Source: Mycolicibacterium doricum (GTDB lineage: Bacteria; Actinomycetota; Actinomycetes; Mycobacteriales; Mycobacteriaceae). From it: 64,000 nucleotides of DNA. Position numbers and translations under genes: made by a program. Positions 44,788-53,424 of the stretch are shown here, piece by piece (position 1 is the stretch's first letter; each line of letters opens with the position of its first letter). Below the pieces are notes generated by a model, which was not told where the DNA came from, did no database searches, and saw nothing but the letters and a program-made list of their open reading frames with translations. The stretch lies in contig NZ_AP022605.1 in the NCBI RefSeq assembly GCF_010728155.1, forward strand, positions 3,782,001-3,846,000, read 5' to 3'.

Positions 44788-46714
44788 GTCGGGTGGCCCG
44801 GGGGGAATTGCGCCCCCCGGGCTCCCACGGAACGGAGCGTGACGGTCTCCCGTCACTCCGCTCTTGCCATCTTGATCATCAGCGGGTATGTGACCCACGC
44901 CCAGTGCGCGAAGTAACGCGGGTACTGCGCAGTTACGCGCTCCCACGCTGCTCTGGCCTGGCGCCGGGCACGGAATCGTTTGTATTTCTTGCGGACCCAC
45001 CGCACCAGGTAGGTGTTGATGCGGCCCAGCAGGCCATACAGTGCTGACGGGTAGAAAGCCCCGTAGTAGCGCATCCAGCCCCCAACGATCGGATTAATCA
45101 TCCGGGCCAGGTCAGCGAAGGCGAGCTCGGTGCGCCGATGCAGGCGCCACCGCCGCACCACGCAGCTCATCTTCTTCAAGGCGTCCTTGCTGACCGCGGG
45201 CAGAAACGAGGTGAACACCACCCCGTGTCTGTCCCGCGCGCCGCGGGCGCGGAACGTGAAGCCCAGGAATGTAAACGACGTGTGCTCTGCCGAGCCGCGC
45301 CGATTGTTGTCCTGGCAGTACACGATCCGGGTCTTATCGGGATGCAGTCGCAACCCGACAGTTTCCAACCTGTCTGCGATCGCCGCCTGTACGTGGCGAG
45401 CTTGACGCTCGCTGACACAGTGCACGACCGCATCGTCTGCATAGCGCTCGAACGGGATCGTCGGGAACTCCCGAGCCATCCACGCATCGAACGCGTAATG
45501 CAGAAACAGATTCGCCAACACCGGCGAGATCGCCGAGCCCTGTGGGGTTCCGCGGTCTCGCTGCTGCAAGGTTCCATCGGGCTGTTGTATCGGTGCGGCC
45601 AGCCACCGCTTCACATACAGCAGCACCCAGGGCTGGTCAGTGTGTGCCGCCACCGCCTTGACGACGAGGTCCCACGGCACGCTGTCGAAGAACTTCTGCA
45701 CATCCAAATCGATGACCCAGTCGTATTTCCAACAGCGCCGCCGGCATACCCCGACCGCGTCCAGCGCCGACCGCTTCGGGCGGTAGCCATAGGAGTCCGG
45801 ATGAAAGATCGGCTCGACCCTTGCTTCCAGCCTCGCTGCCACTACCGTCTGGGCGATCCTGTCCGCGACCGTGGGGACACCGAGCACCCTGGTCCCACCG
45901 CCGTGCGGTTTGGGTATCTCCACCGCCTTGACCGGCGGCGGAAAGTAGGACCCCGACGACATCCGATTCCAGATCTTGTACAGGTTGTCCTGTAGATCAG
46001 CCTCGAATGCCGCCAGATCCACCCCATCCGCCCCCGGCGCACCCTTGTTGGCCTTGACCTTCTCGTATGCCTGCCAAACCTCCCATTTCGAAATCTCAAA
46101 CGGTTTCGCTGACGATTTCAGCTCGCTCACCAAGCTCCTCCCCGACCATGCCGGGTTGACCGGACAAACACAGCCACAGATGGCCCGGCCCCTTCGCTCC
46201 ACCCCCATTACAGGGGCTTCGGCACTACTACGGGCCGGTCCGCCAGCACGCGCCGCGACGGTACTCACACCTCGCGGTCACCACCGCTCGGCTACTCCCT
46301 CTCACCCCATCGGAGGGGGGTATCGGCGCATGCCTTCCCACGTTCCCTGCCAGAGCCGCAGACCAGGCTCATGCCGCCTCCATGCCGGACACCACCTGGC
46401 CAGTAATCGGGCACCCGCCAGGCCCTGCTCCCGCAGCCCGACACATGGCCACGGTTTGGATGTCTCTTCCCTTTGTAACGACACGTCAACAGCGGTTCGG
46501 GTTTACTCATCTTCCTGGTCCCCACCTGACGCCTCCGGGACGCCTTTTCCGCATCGCTCACCACGACGGTCTTCAGCCAACGCAGCATGCGGTGGTTTGA
46601 CGCCACCCCCCGAAGGGCGACGTCGAAGGGCCACACCTTCATCTCTGGCACAGCATCGACTCGGGTGATCTCCCTACCTACCCATAGGGACCTCCTTCAT
46701 CGTTCGTGGCACAC
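44788..46714 (-). mobile_element. Group II intron within the ISAs1 left terminal repeat
   Basis: On the minus strand the intron opens with GTGTGCCACGAACG (GUGYG consensus) at 46714 and closes ...GGGCCACCCGAC at 44788. Domain V is 44830-44863 (GAGCGGAGTGACGG through CTCCGTTC) and domain VI is the GCCCGGGGGG/CCCCCCGGGC hairpin. It carries its own reverse transcriptase. The exon sequence around the site is TTTGCCGACAC|CGTG. Confidence 0.87.
44853..46130 (-). CDS. ltrA: Group II intron reverse transcriptase/maturase without endonuclease
   Basis: 425 residues from GTG 46130, with GGAGGA six bases upstream. It shows KPHGGGTRVLGVPTVADRI, SYGYRPKRSALDAV, DWVIDLDVQKFFDSV, GTPQGSAISPVLANL, YADD at residues 230-233, FLGFTF and a maturase domain ending WAWVTYPLMIKMARAE. 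There is no HNH domain, unlike the intron at 1.3 kb. The stop codon lies inside domain V, so the end of the gene and the catalytic RNA helix share bases. Confidence 0.92.
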   Translation of the reverse strand: MSELKSSAKPFEISKWEVWQAYEKVKANKGAPGADGVDLAAFEADLQDNLYKIWNRMSSGSYFPPPVKAVEIPKPHGGGTRVLGVPTVADRIAQTVVAARLEARVEPIFHPDSYGYRPKRSALDAVGVCRRRCWKYDWVIDLDVQKFFDSVPWDLVVKAVAAHTDQPWVLLYVKRWLAAPIQQPDGTLQQRDRGTPQGSAISPVLANLFLHYAFDAWMAREFPTIPFERYADDAVVHCVSERQARHVQAAIADRLETVGLRLHPDKTRIVYCQDNNRRGSAEHTSFTFLGFTFRARGARDRHGVVFTSFLPAVSKDALKKMSCVVRRWRLHRRTELAFADLARMINPIVGGWMRYYGAFYPSALYGLLGRINTYLVRWVRKKYKRFRARRQARAAWERVTAQYPRYFAHWAWVTYPLMIKMARAE

Positions 46715-46865
46715 GTGTCGGCAAAGTCGTGGCCTGAGCGTTTGGCCTGCAGCGTTGCAGGCGTGACAGGCGGGACTGGTGTGGTTACAGGACGGGCACG
46801 GCAGAGCACGGGATGATCACAGTTTCCACACCAGCCACATCCCAGAAAGCGCTGCCGTGCCCGCT

Positions 46866-48029
46866 GTGCCATCATCGCCCATCTTGTCCGTTGTCGACGA
46901 CTCCGACCCGCTGCTGGGCGAGTTGGCCGAGATTCCGCCCGCACCAGAGGGGTTGTTGGATCTGCTGGCGCGGGTGCCCGACCCGCGCCAGCGGCGCGGG
47001 ATTCGGCACGGTCTGACCGGGGTGCTGGCGGTGGCGCTGTCGGCGGTGCTCGCCGGGGCACAGTCGTTCGTGGCGATCGCCGAATGGGCCGCCGATTCCG
47101 CTCCGGAGGTGCTGGCGCGGCTCGGTGTCACCGGCGTTGCGCCGTGCGAGTCGACGATCCGGCGCTGCCTGCAACGGCTCGCCCCGGACGAACTTGACCA
47201 GCTGATCGGGGCGTGGATGTGGTTGCACACCAGCACGATCGCCGGTCGCCGGGTGATCGCCTTCGATGACAAGACGCTGCGCGGCGCCCGCGGCCAGACC
47301 GGCAGCCTGGTGCACCTGCTGGCCGGGCTGTGCCAACAGACCGGCACCGTGCTCGCGCAACTGGCGGTCGATGTCAAGACCAACGAAATCCCCATGCTGA
47401 GAAAGCTTCTCGACACGTTCGACATCACCGGGGCGGTCATCACGGCCGACGCCCTGCACTGTCAGCGCGACACCGCCGAACACATCATCGGCCGCAGCGG
47501 CCACTACATCTTCACCGTCAAAGACAATCAGCCGACGCTGCGCAGGCAGCTCAAAAACCTGCCGTGGAAACAGATCCCGATCCTCGACACCAGCATCGAG
47601 CACGATCACGGCCGCACCGCCAAACGCGTACTCAAAGCTACCGAGATCACCGAGGGAATCGGGTTCCCCGGCGCCGTGCAGGTGCTGCAACTGACCCGCA
47701 CGGTCACCGACCGCAAGACCAGCAAGCGTCACACCGAAGTCGTCTACGCCGTCACCTCCCTGTCGATCGCCGACGCCAAGCCCGCCCAGATCGCCGCCTG
47801 GCTGCGCGGACACTGGGCGATCGAGAACAAGCTGCACTGGGTCCGCGACGTCACCTACGCCGAGGACCACTCGCAGATCCGCACCGGCGGCGGACCCCAG
47901 GTCATGGCAACCCTGAGGAATACAGCCATCAGTGTCCTGCGGCTCAACGGCCATACCAACATCGCCGCCGCGCTTCGACACCACGCGCGCAATCATCTCC
48001 GACCCGTCAAACTACTGCTGAACTGGTGA
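46866..48029 (+). CDS. ISAs1 family transposase
   Basis: 387 residues from GTG 46866 (alternative TTG 46884). Landmarks are LLARVPDPRQRRGIRHGLTGVLAVALSAVLAGAQSFVAIAEWA, the catalytic VIAFDDKTLRGARG, VITADALHCQRDTAEHI, KDNQPTLRRQL and the C-terminal LRGHWAIENKLHWVRDVTYAEDHSQIRTGGGPQ with the Glu of the DDE triad. It ends three bases before the right terminal repeat. It appears intact. Confidence 0.92.
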   Translation: MPSSPILSVVDDSDPLLGELAEIPPAPEGLLDLLARVPDPRQRRGIRHGLTGVLAVALSAVLAGAQSFVAIAEWAADSAPEVLARLGVTGVAPCESTIRRCLQRLAPDELDQLIGAWMWLHTSTIAGRRVIAFDDKTLRGARGQTGSLVHLLAGLCQQTGTVLAQLAVDVKTNEIPMLRKLLDTFDITGAVITADALHCQRDTAEHIIGRSGHYIFTVKDNQPTLRRQLKNLPWKQIPILDTSIEHDHGRTAKRVLKATEITEGIGFPGAVQVLQLTRTVTDRKTSKRHTEVVYAVTSLSIADAKPAQIAAWLRGHWAIENKLHWVRDVTYAEDHSQIRTGGGPQVMATLRNTAISVLRLNGHTNIAAALRHHARNHLRPVKLLLNW

Positions 48030-48052
48030 AATACGACTTTGCCGACACCGTG

Positions 48053-48307
48053 TCTCAGTTGCCGTCTCTGGCCTTCCGCCCGCCCGTCGACGCTTCCCAA
48101 TAACGCGGTCTGTTTGGCGTTCTTCATCCGTTCACGCAGGTTGCGCTTGATCGTTTCGGGCTGCCTGGTGTCCCGCGCCTGACAGAGGTCATGGGCGTCG
48201 AAGAAGTTGAAGTCGATGCGCTTGTTGTCCCGCCACGCTTCCATCAGCCGGTAGTAGCGGATGTCCTCACTGGCGAAAGCCACGTGAATCTTGTTCCGAT
48301 AGCTCAT
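48053..48307 (-). pseudogene. ThsB-like TIR (DUF1863) protein, 5' part only
   Basis: From ATG 48307: MSYRNKIHVAFASEDIRYYRLMEAWRDNKRIDFNFFDAHDLCQARDTRQPETIKRNLRERMKNAKQTALLGS. This is the start of the MTH538/ThsB TIR fold (V.FA.ED...Y..M.AW......DF.F.DAHDL..A.D), with the D.S..PETIK.NL.ERM.NA...LLG helix. The ISAs1 right end cuts it after about 85 codons, removing the rest of the domain. ThsB senses phage and makes a signal for ThsA in Thoeris defence. No thsA is seen. Confidence 0.75.
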
Positions 48308-48627
48308 CGCGAATACCCCCATCTTGGTGGCTTATGCAGCCACCATCTCCACTGTCCGAGCGTCCATCGCCACCGAACGTCAACGTCAATTATTGCCGAG
48401 GTGACCGACACTGCAGCATTCCGCCACTGTGGCCCGGATCCCGTGTCGCGGCCCCACGAGAGTCATCCATGGCTCCGGCGAAGGGGGTCTGCATCACATC
48501 ACGTGCCGACGCTGACGAACTCCAAGACCGGAACGGACAACATGACAAGGTTTGAGACACGCATGACAGGCGCATGACAAGCGCACTGAGAAAATGACAC
48601 GCGGGTTTGAGAACCTACAAGCCTACA
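48308..48627. other. Intergenic stretch at the edge of the accessory region
   Basis: No gene is seen between the TIR remnant and the end of dnaB. This is the boundary between mobile-element debris and the conserved core block. I see no tRNA or attachment-site repeat here. Confidence 0.4.
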
Positions 48628-51171
48628 CTAAGAATGCGCCATGTTCGCGAACTTGGACAAATGCAGTTGGTGCGCAACGGTAATCGTCTTCGTCGGGCCG
48701 TTACGGTGCTTACCCAGGATCAGGTCCGCTTCGCCGCCACGCGGATCGTCACGGTCAAATGCGTCGGGCCTGTGCAACAGGATGACCATGTCCGCATCCT
48801 GCTCGAGGCTATTGTGAAGACTGATCTGGTTTGCGACGAAGTTGTGTGTGCCATCGACGGTTCCGTCGTACACGTCCTGTTCACCGATGCTGGTGACCTC
48901 GACGATCTCGTCCCAGAACACGTCGTTGGTCGCCGACATGGCGATGTGCTCGTCGGCGAGGATTTCGGATACCCGCATCTGAGCGCACACCTCCTTCGGA
49001 ACCGTATCCGAATTGCGGCTAAACACAACGCTTTCGAGGCTCTCCAGCACCCGCTGCGCCGCCATTCCCCCAGCACCGGGCACGCCGACATTGGTCAGGA
49101 AGCGTGCCTGGTTGTCAGCACCGTAGACGTACAGGTGCCAGCCTTCCCGATAGCGGTCATTCAGCACGGGCTTGATGTGGCCGTATACGCCGCAGCGCAA
49201 CAACAACTGGGCGACGTCGTCGACCAGGCACCGACTGGTCGACGAATAGTAGATGCATCCCGCCTTGGCACGTTGGTCCCACGTGACCGACCCATCCGTC
49301 GCCCACAGATGCCGCAGGAACAGTGCGACCTGATCGTTAGGTAGCGCGAAAACCCTTCCAGGCACGGATTTCTCGTGGCTCCCCGTTCCGGACACGCCCA
49401 TGCCGTCGAGCCGGGCCGCGACCGGATCGCACCTACCGTGGGTCAACCGGTAGGGGGCCGGCATGCGTAACTTGGTGACCTGATCCGCCGGATACTCGCC
49501 ACGCACCGCCGTCACGCCGAAGTGCTTGGCAGCGTCGGTAACCCCCGACAGGCTCTGCGCCTCGATGCTCGCGTACCTGATCGGCTGGCGCTTCACGCCT
49601 GATCCGTCCCCGATCATGCGCCCCAGCATGACGACCTCGGCATCGGCCATTCGCCCCGTGCGTACCGGCTCGGGAACTTTACGCGGCGCGCCCACCCGGT
49701 CACCGACCTTCAGCTCCTCGAGCGGGATCCAGCCGTCCACCGTCATGAACGGATGGTTGCCCGTCGCCTCAACCGTCCGACCGGACGCCAACCGCACCCG
49801 GAACGCCTCTTTGCGACCGCTGGCGAAGACGTTGGTCATCGGTCGCGCCACCATGCGCATGCGCTCGTCCAGCGACCACACCAGTGGGCGCTCGCCCGTA
49901 CGCATCAGCTCACCGAAGGTGACCTCGGCGCCATTGTCGGCCCGTAGGATTCGCGTGTTCGCCGTCAGACAGCCCGACTCGCGGAGGTCCGAGACCTGGG
50001 GCCTCTTATCGGTGCGCTGTTCCGGGCCGCGGTTCAGCTGGCTGATCGCCACCACCGGCACGTCGAGTTCCTTGGCCATCAGCTTGATGCTGCGGGAAAA
50101 GTCCGACACCTCTTGCTGACGCGACTCGTACTTCTTGCCCGACGTCATCAGCTGCATGTAATCGACGACGATCAGCCGCAAGCCGGCCCTCTGCGACAGC
50201 CGGCGAGCCTTCGCGCGGATCTCCATCATCGTCAAGTTCGGCGAGTCGTCGATGTACAGGGGGGCCTCGCTGATCTCGCTCATCCGGCGAGCCAGCTTCG
50301 TCCAGTCGTCGTCGCTCATCCGGCCCGAGCGCATATCGGCGAGCTTGATCTTCGCTTCGGCCGACAGCAGGCGCATGACGATCTCGGACTTGCTCATCTC
50401 CAGCGAGAAGATCACGCTCGGCAGCTGATGCTTGATCGAGCAGGACCGCAGGATATCGAGTGCCAGCGTCGATTTCCCGACTCCAGGACGGGCCGCGATG
50501 ATGATCATCTGCCCGGCGTGCAGACCGTTGGTCACCTCGTCGAGTTCGATGAACCCCGTCGGCACACCGCGCGAGATTCCGCCCCGAGACGCGATCGCGT
50601 CGATCTCGTCCATCGTCGGCTGCAGCAGGTCCTCGAGGATCACGAAATCCTCGGTCGCACGGCGCTCGGTGACGTCGTAGATCTCGGCTTGGGCGCGGTC
50701 GACCACATCCGACACGTCCGCCCCGTCGGCGCCCGCATAGCCGTACTGCACGACGCGGGTCCCCGCTTCCACCAGGCGGCGCAGCAGCGCCTTCTCGGCC
50801 ACGATCCCGGCATAGAAGCCGGCGTTCGCCGCCGTCGGCACAGTGGAGATCAAGGTATGCAGATACGGCGCACCGCCGATGCGACGCAGCAGTCCACGCC
50901 GGTCCAACTCGGCCGCCACCGTCACCGCGTCCGCGGGCTCACCGCGACCGTACAGTTCGAGGATCGAGTCGTAGACGTTCTGGTGTGCCGGCCGGTAGAA
51001 ATCGTTGGGCCGTAGCCGCTCGAGGACGTCGGCGATGGCGTCCTTACTCAGCAGCATCCCGCCGAGGACGGCCTGCTCGGCCGCCGCGTCGTGCGGCGGC
51101 TGACGGCCGAACTCCTCGCTCGGCGGTGCGGCGTCCATGTCGGCATAACCACGGTCGTCCACGACAGCCAC
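48628..51171 (-). CDS. dnaB: Replicative DNA helicase DnaB with intein
   Basis: 847 residues as translated. Extein 1 (1-400) has the N-terminal DnaG-binding domain (AAAEQAVLGGMLLSKDAI) and the RecA-like core with Walker A ARPGVGKST and Walker B LIVVDYMQ, ending SQLNRGPEQR..PQVSDLRESG. Residues 401-787 are an intein. Extein 2 (788-847) resumes SLEQDADMVILLHRPDAF, with ILGKHRNGPT. After protein splicing the helicase is about 460 residues, normal for the family. It unwinds DNA at the replication fork. It lies downstream of rplI, with 449 bases between them. Confidence 0.97.
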   Translation of the reverse strand: MAVVDDRGYADMDAAPPSEEFGRQPPHDAAAEQAVLGGMLLSKDAIADVLERLRPNDFYRPAHQNVYDSILELYGRGEPADAVTVAAELDRRGLLRRIGGAPYLHTLISTVPTAANAGFYAGIVAEKALLRRLVEAGTRVVQYGYAGADGADVSDVVDRAQAEIYDVTERRATEDFVILEDLLQPTMDEIDAIASRGGISRGVPTGFIELDEVTNGLHAGQMIIIAARPGVGKSTLALDILRSCSIKHQLPSVIFSLEMSKSEIVMRLLSAEAKIKLADMRSGRMSDDDWTKLARRMSEISEAPLYIDDSPNLTMMEIRAKARRLSQRAGLRLIVVDYMQLMTSGKKYESRQQEVSDFSRSIKLMAKELDVPVVAISQLNRGPEQRTDKRPQVSDLRESGCLTANTRILRADNGAEVTFGELMRTGERPLVWSLDERMRMVARPMTNVFASGRKEAFRVRLASGRTVEATGNHPFMTVDGWIPLEELKVGDRVGAPRKVPEPVRTGRMADAEVVMLGRMIGDGSGVKRQPIRYASIEAQSLSGVTDAAKHFGVTAVRGEYPADQVTKLRMPAPYRLTHGRCDPVAARLDGMGVSGTGSHEKSVPGRVFALPNDQVALFLRHLWATDGSVTWDQRAKAGCIYYSSTSRCLVDDVAQLLLRCGVYGHIKPVLNDRYREGWHLYVYGADNQARFLTNVGVPGAGGMAAQRVLESLESVVFSRNSDTVPKEVCAQMRVSEILADEHIAMSATNDVFWDEIVEVTSIGEQDVYDGTVDGTHNFVANQISLHNSLEQDADMVILLHRPDAFDRDDPRGGEADLILGKHRNGPTKTITVAHQLHLSKFANMAHS
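48811..49971 (-). other. DnaB intein with LAGLIDADG homing endonuclease
   Basis: 387 residues inside DnaB. It starts with Cys (CLTANTRILRADNGAEVTFGEL, block A), has block B RTVEATGNHPFMTVDGWIPLEELKVGD, two endonuclease motifs (LGRMIGDGSGV and LRHLWATDGSV), and ends VDGTHNFVANQISLHN before Ser+1. All splicing residues (Cys1, the block B His, the His-Asn pair, Ser+1) are present, so both splicing and homing look possible. The second endonuclease motif has WATDGS in place of the usual GxxDGD/S form. Confidence 0.95.
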
Positions 51172-51306
51172 GAGACCCCCTCCATCGATCGAACGCCCGT
51201 TCGTTTTGTGCTCGCTGCGACTTTAAGTCCGACCGCCGACAACACCGCGCGAGCGCCAACCCTAGACGTTGCTACGGCGGCGCGGGAGCAGGCCTGTTCA
51301 TGAACC

Positions 51307-51435
51307 TGTGGACGCAGTGTGGATACATCAGGACGAGCGTGTTGAGCCCTTGGGGAGAACCTGTGGATGGCCGTTCGTCATCGGGATATCACCGCAGATA
51401 AGCGCACCGTAGAGGCTCTAACTGGTTGTGGATAG
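51307..51435. promoter_or_regulatory. Cluster of four DnaA-box-like sites upstream of dnaB
   Basis: TGTGGACGC (51307), TGTGGATAC (51318), TGTGGATGG (51362) and TGTGGATAG (51427) all lie in the same orientation within 129 bases. The mycobacterial DnaA box read on this strand is TGTGGACAA, so each shares six to seven of nine bases. Position upstream of the helicase gene makes DnaA control possible. Confidence 0.4.
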
Positions 51436-51567
51436 AAACTTTTCCGGCGTGTCGTGCGCGGTTGACGACTCGGGCGTGTTGAGCTACGCCGGAGCGCCGT
51501 GCAGGTTAACACCCGATAACGTTCGCTACGGGGATTTGAGCCAAAGGATGTTCGCCGGGGAAGCACA

Positions 51568-51607
51568 ACGCCCGGATAGGAACCGCAAACAGTTCCCACC
51601 CGGGCGT
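51568..51607 (-). terminator. Hairpin downstream of rplI
   Basis: ACGCCCGG and CCGGGCGT, eight paired bases, enclose an inner GGAAC/GTTCC stem. It starts 14 bases after the rplI stop. There is no clear T run, as is common in mycobacteria. It likely ends or attenuates the rpsF-ssb-rpsR-rplI transcript. Confidence 0.6.
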
Positions 51608-51620
51608 ATTGACGCTGGTG

Positions 51621-52079
51621 TCAGCCCTCGGCGACGACGTTCAGCGACACCGAGGCTTCCACGCCCGGATGCAGCCGCACCGATACCGAATGCGCACCGA
51701 GGCTCTTGATGTGTGCCTTCGGCAGCTGGACGGTCCGCTTGTCGAGGTTGGGGCCGCCGGCCTTCTTGATTGCGGCGACCACATCGCTGGCTGTCACCGA
51801 GCCGAACAGCTTACCGGTGTCGGCCGAGGCGTTCACCGCCAGCTCGACGGCGTCGAGCGCCTCCAACGCGGCCTTGATCTCCTTGGCGTGCTCCTGACCG
51901 CGGACGGTCTTGAGCTCGCGGGCCCGACGGATGTCGTCGGCCTGACGCTGGGCGCCGCGGCTGGCGACGATCGCCAACCCGCGCGGCAGCAGGTAGTTGC
52001 GGCCGTAGCCGTCCTTGACTTCCACGGTGTCACCGGGCTCCCCCAGGTGATCCACCTCGGCGGTGAGAATCAGTTTCAT
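51621..52079 (-). CDS. rplI: 50S ribosomal protein L9
   Basis: 152 residues. The start [40 protein letters not shown] is the L9 signature, followed by the long connecting helix and the C-terminal domain ([20 protein letters not shown]..., [20 protein letters not shown]). It is last in the rpsF-ssb-rpsR-rplI group. Confidence 0.98.
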   Translation of the reverse strand: MKLILTAEVDHLGEPGDTVEVKDGYGRNYLLPRGLAIVASRGAQRQADDIRRARELKTVRGQEHAKEIKAALEALDAVELAVNASADTGKLFGSVTASDVVAAIKKAGGPNLDKRTVQLPKAHIKSLGAHSVSVRLHPGVEASVSLNVVAEG

Positions 52080-52109
52080 CTTCGTTGATCTTTCGTTTCC
52101 GGTGGTGGT

Positions 52110-52370
52110 CTACCGCGTGGACGAACCGAACGGCAGCAGGGCCACCTCACGGGCGTTCTTCACTGCGACCGCAATGTCACGCTGGTGCTGCACGCAGTTG
52201 CCCGTCACCCGGCGGGCACGGATCTTGCCGCGTTCGCTGATGTAGGTACGCAGCAGTGCGGTGTCCTTGTAGTCGATGTCCTGCCCCTTGCCTTTCTTGG
52301 AGCAGAACACGCATTTGCGGGTCTTGACCGGCTTTTCCGGTGCCGGCCGCCGCTTGTTGGACTTGGCCAT
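52110..52370 (-). CDS. rpsR: 30S ribosomal protein S18 (zinc-binding type)
   Basis: 86 residues. [63 protein letters not shown] is S18, including the CxxC pair of the zinc-containing form. Its position between ssb and rplI is the standard mycobacterial location of the primary copy. Confidence 0.98.
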   Translation of the reverse strand: MAKSNKRRPAPEKPVKTRKCVFCSKKGKGQDIDYKDTALLRTYISERGKIRARRVTGNCVQHQRDIAVAVKNAREVALLPFGSSTR

Positions 52371-52418
52371 ATCGCTATCTCTTTCTCAATGTTCTTTCGG
52401 GAGTGCTCGTGGAGTCAC

Positions 52419-52937
52419 TCAGAAGGGAGGCTCGTCGTCGGCGCCGCTGAAGGAACCCGACGCCGGGGCACTGCCCCACGGGTCCTCGGCCGCGGCCGCC
52501 TGCCCACCACCGCTGCCGCCACGGGATCCCCCGCCACCGCCACCACCGAAGCCGCCGCCACCACCGCCACCACGGCTGGCCTTGTTGACCTTGGCCGTGG
52601 CATACCGCAGCGATGGGCCGATCTCGTCGACCTCGACCTCCATGACGGTGCGCTTCTCGCCCTCACGGGTTTCGAAGGACCGCTGCTTGAGCCGACCGGT
52701 CACGATGACGCGAGACCCGCGGGTCAGGCTTTCGGCGACGTTCTCGGCGGCCTCGCGCCAGATGTTGCAGCGCAGGAACAGCGCTTCGCCGTCCTTCCAC
52801 TCCCCGGCCTGACGGTCGTAGATCCGCGGAGTCGACGCCACGGTGAAGTTGGCGACAGCCGCTCCGGACGGCGTGAACCGCAATTCCGGATCGGCGGTCA
52901 GGTTTCCGACGACGGTGATGGTGGTGTCACCAGCCAC
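52419..52937 (-). CDS. ssb: Single-stranded DNA-binding protein
   Basis: 172 residues. The OB fold begins [41 protein letters not shown] and contains [38 protein letters not shown] long Gly-rich linker leads to the acidic tip DDEPPF, which recruits replication and repair partners. Confidence 0.98.
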   Translation of the reverse strand: MAGDTTITVVGNLTADPELRFTPSGAAVANFTVASTPRIYDRQAGEWKDGEALFLRCNIWREAAENVAESLTRGSRVIVTGRLKQRSFETREGEKRTVMEVEVDEIGPSLRYATAKVNKASRGGGGGGGFGGGGGGGSRGGSGGGQAAAAEDPWGSAPASGSFSGADDEPPF

Positions 52938-53012
52938 TGGGTCCTCCTGAGATGGACGGCATACTGGGCGCGAGCCTACGCAAGGCGCATGACACCCGGA
53001 GCCGTTCGGTGA

Positions 53013-53303
53013 TCAGTGCTTGTCGGTCCGCATGACCTTGGTGCGAAGCACCGACTCGTTCAGACTGAGCTGACGGTCGAGTTCGGTCACCGTGGCGGGG
53101 GCGGCCTTCACGTCGATCACCGCGTAGATGCCCTCGGCATGCTTGGCGATCTCGTACGCGAGCCGGCGACGGCCCCAGATGTCCACCTTATCAACGCTTC
53201 CGCCGTCCTTGCGGACGACGTTCAGGAACGTCTCCAGCGAGGGAGCCACCGTGCGCTCGTCAAGTGTGGGGTCGAGGATGACCATGATTTCGTATGGACG
53301 CAT
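53013..53303 (-). CDS. rpsF: 30S ribosomal protein S6
   Basis: 96 residues from ATG 53303 ([65 protein letters not shown]), with GGAGGTGATGAGG upstream. It is the first gene of the ribosomal/ssb group. The 120 bases before it, up to the mannosyltransferase gene, must hold the promoter. Confidence 0.97.
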   Translation of the reverse strand: MRPYEIMVILDPTLDERTVAPSLETFLNVVRKDGGSVDKVDIWGRRRLAYEIAKHAEGIYAVIDVKAAPATVTELDRQLSLNESVLRTKVMRTDKH

Positions 53304-53424
53304 TAGAACCTCATCACCTCCTATGGTCGTAGTGCGGCCACGGCGGATTCCGTGGCAGGAGGGTCGCCTGCGTCGGCAACCCGCCCAGGCTACAGGAGAC
53401 GGGTCTGAGCTGCGAAATCGGTCG

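Larger units (their letters stand above)
44784..48052 (+). mobile_element. ISAs1 family element interrupted by a group II intron
   Basis: The right terminal repeat, read inward from 48052, is CACGGTGTCGGC followed by AAAGTCGT (20 bases). The left repeat is the same 20 bases, but its outer CACG (44784-44787) is separated from GTGTCGGCAAAGTCGT (46715-46730) by the intron. Removing 44788-46714 restores the left repeat exactly. No target duplication is visible, and the genes on the two sides do not belong together, so a deletion or recombination has happened at this element. Confidence 0.82.
51172..51620. other. rplI-dnaB intergenic region
   Basis: 449 bases with no gene. It contains four TGTGGA-based DnaA-box-like sites and the hairpin beyond rplI, listed separately. 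The dnaB promoter must lie here. Confidence 0.6.

Noticed and set aside
48308..48627. Possible tRNA or attachment site at the island-core boundary
   Set aside because: I found no cloverleaf and no direct repeat matching the other side, so no attachment site is claimed.
51621..53303. Antisense frames over rplI, rpsR, ssb and rpsF
   Set aside because: They mirror strongly conserved ribosomal and ssb genes and have no features of their own.
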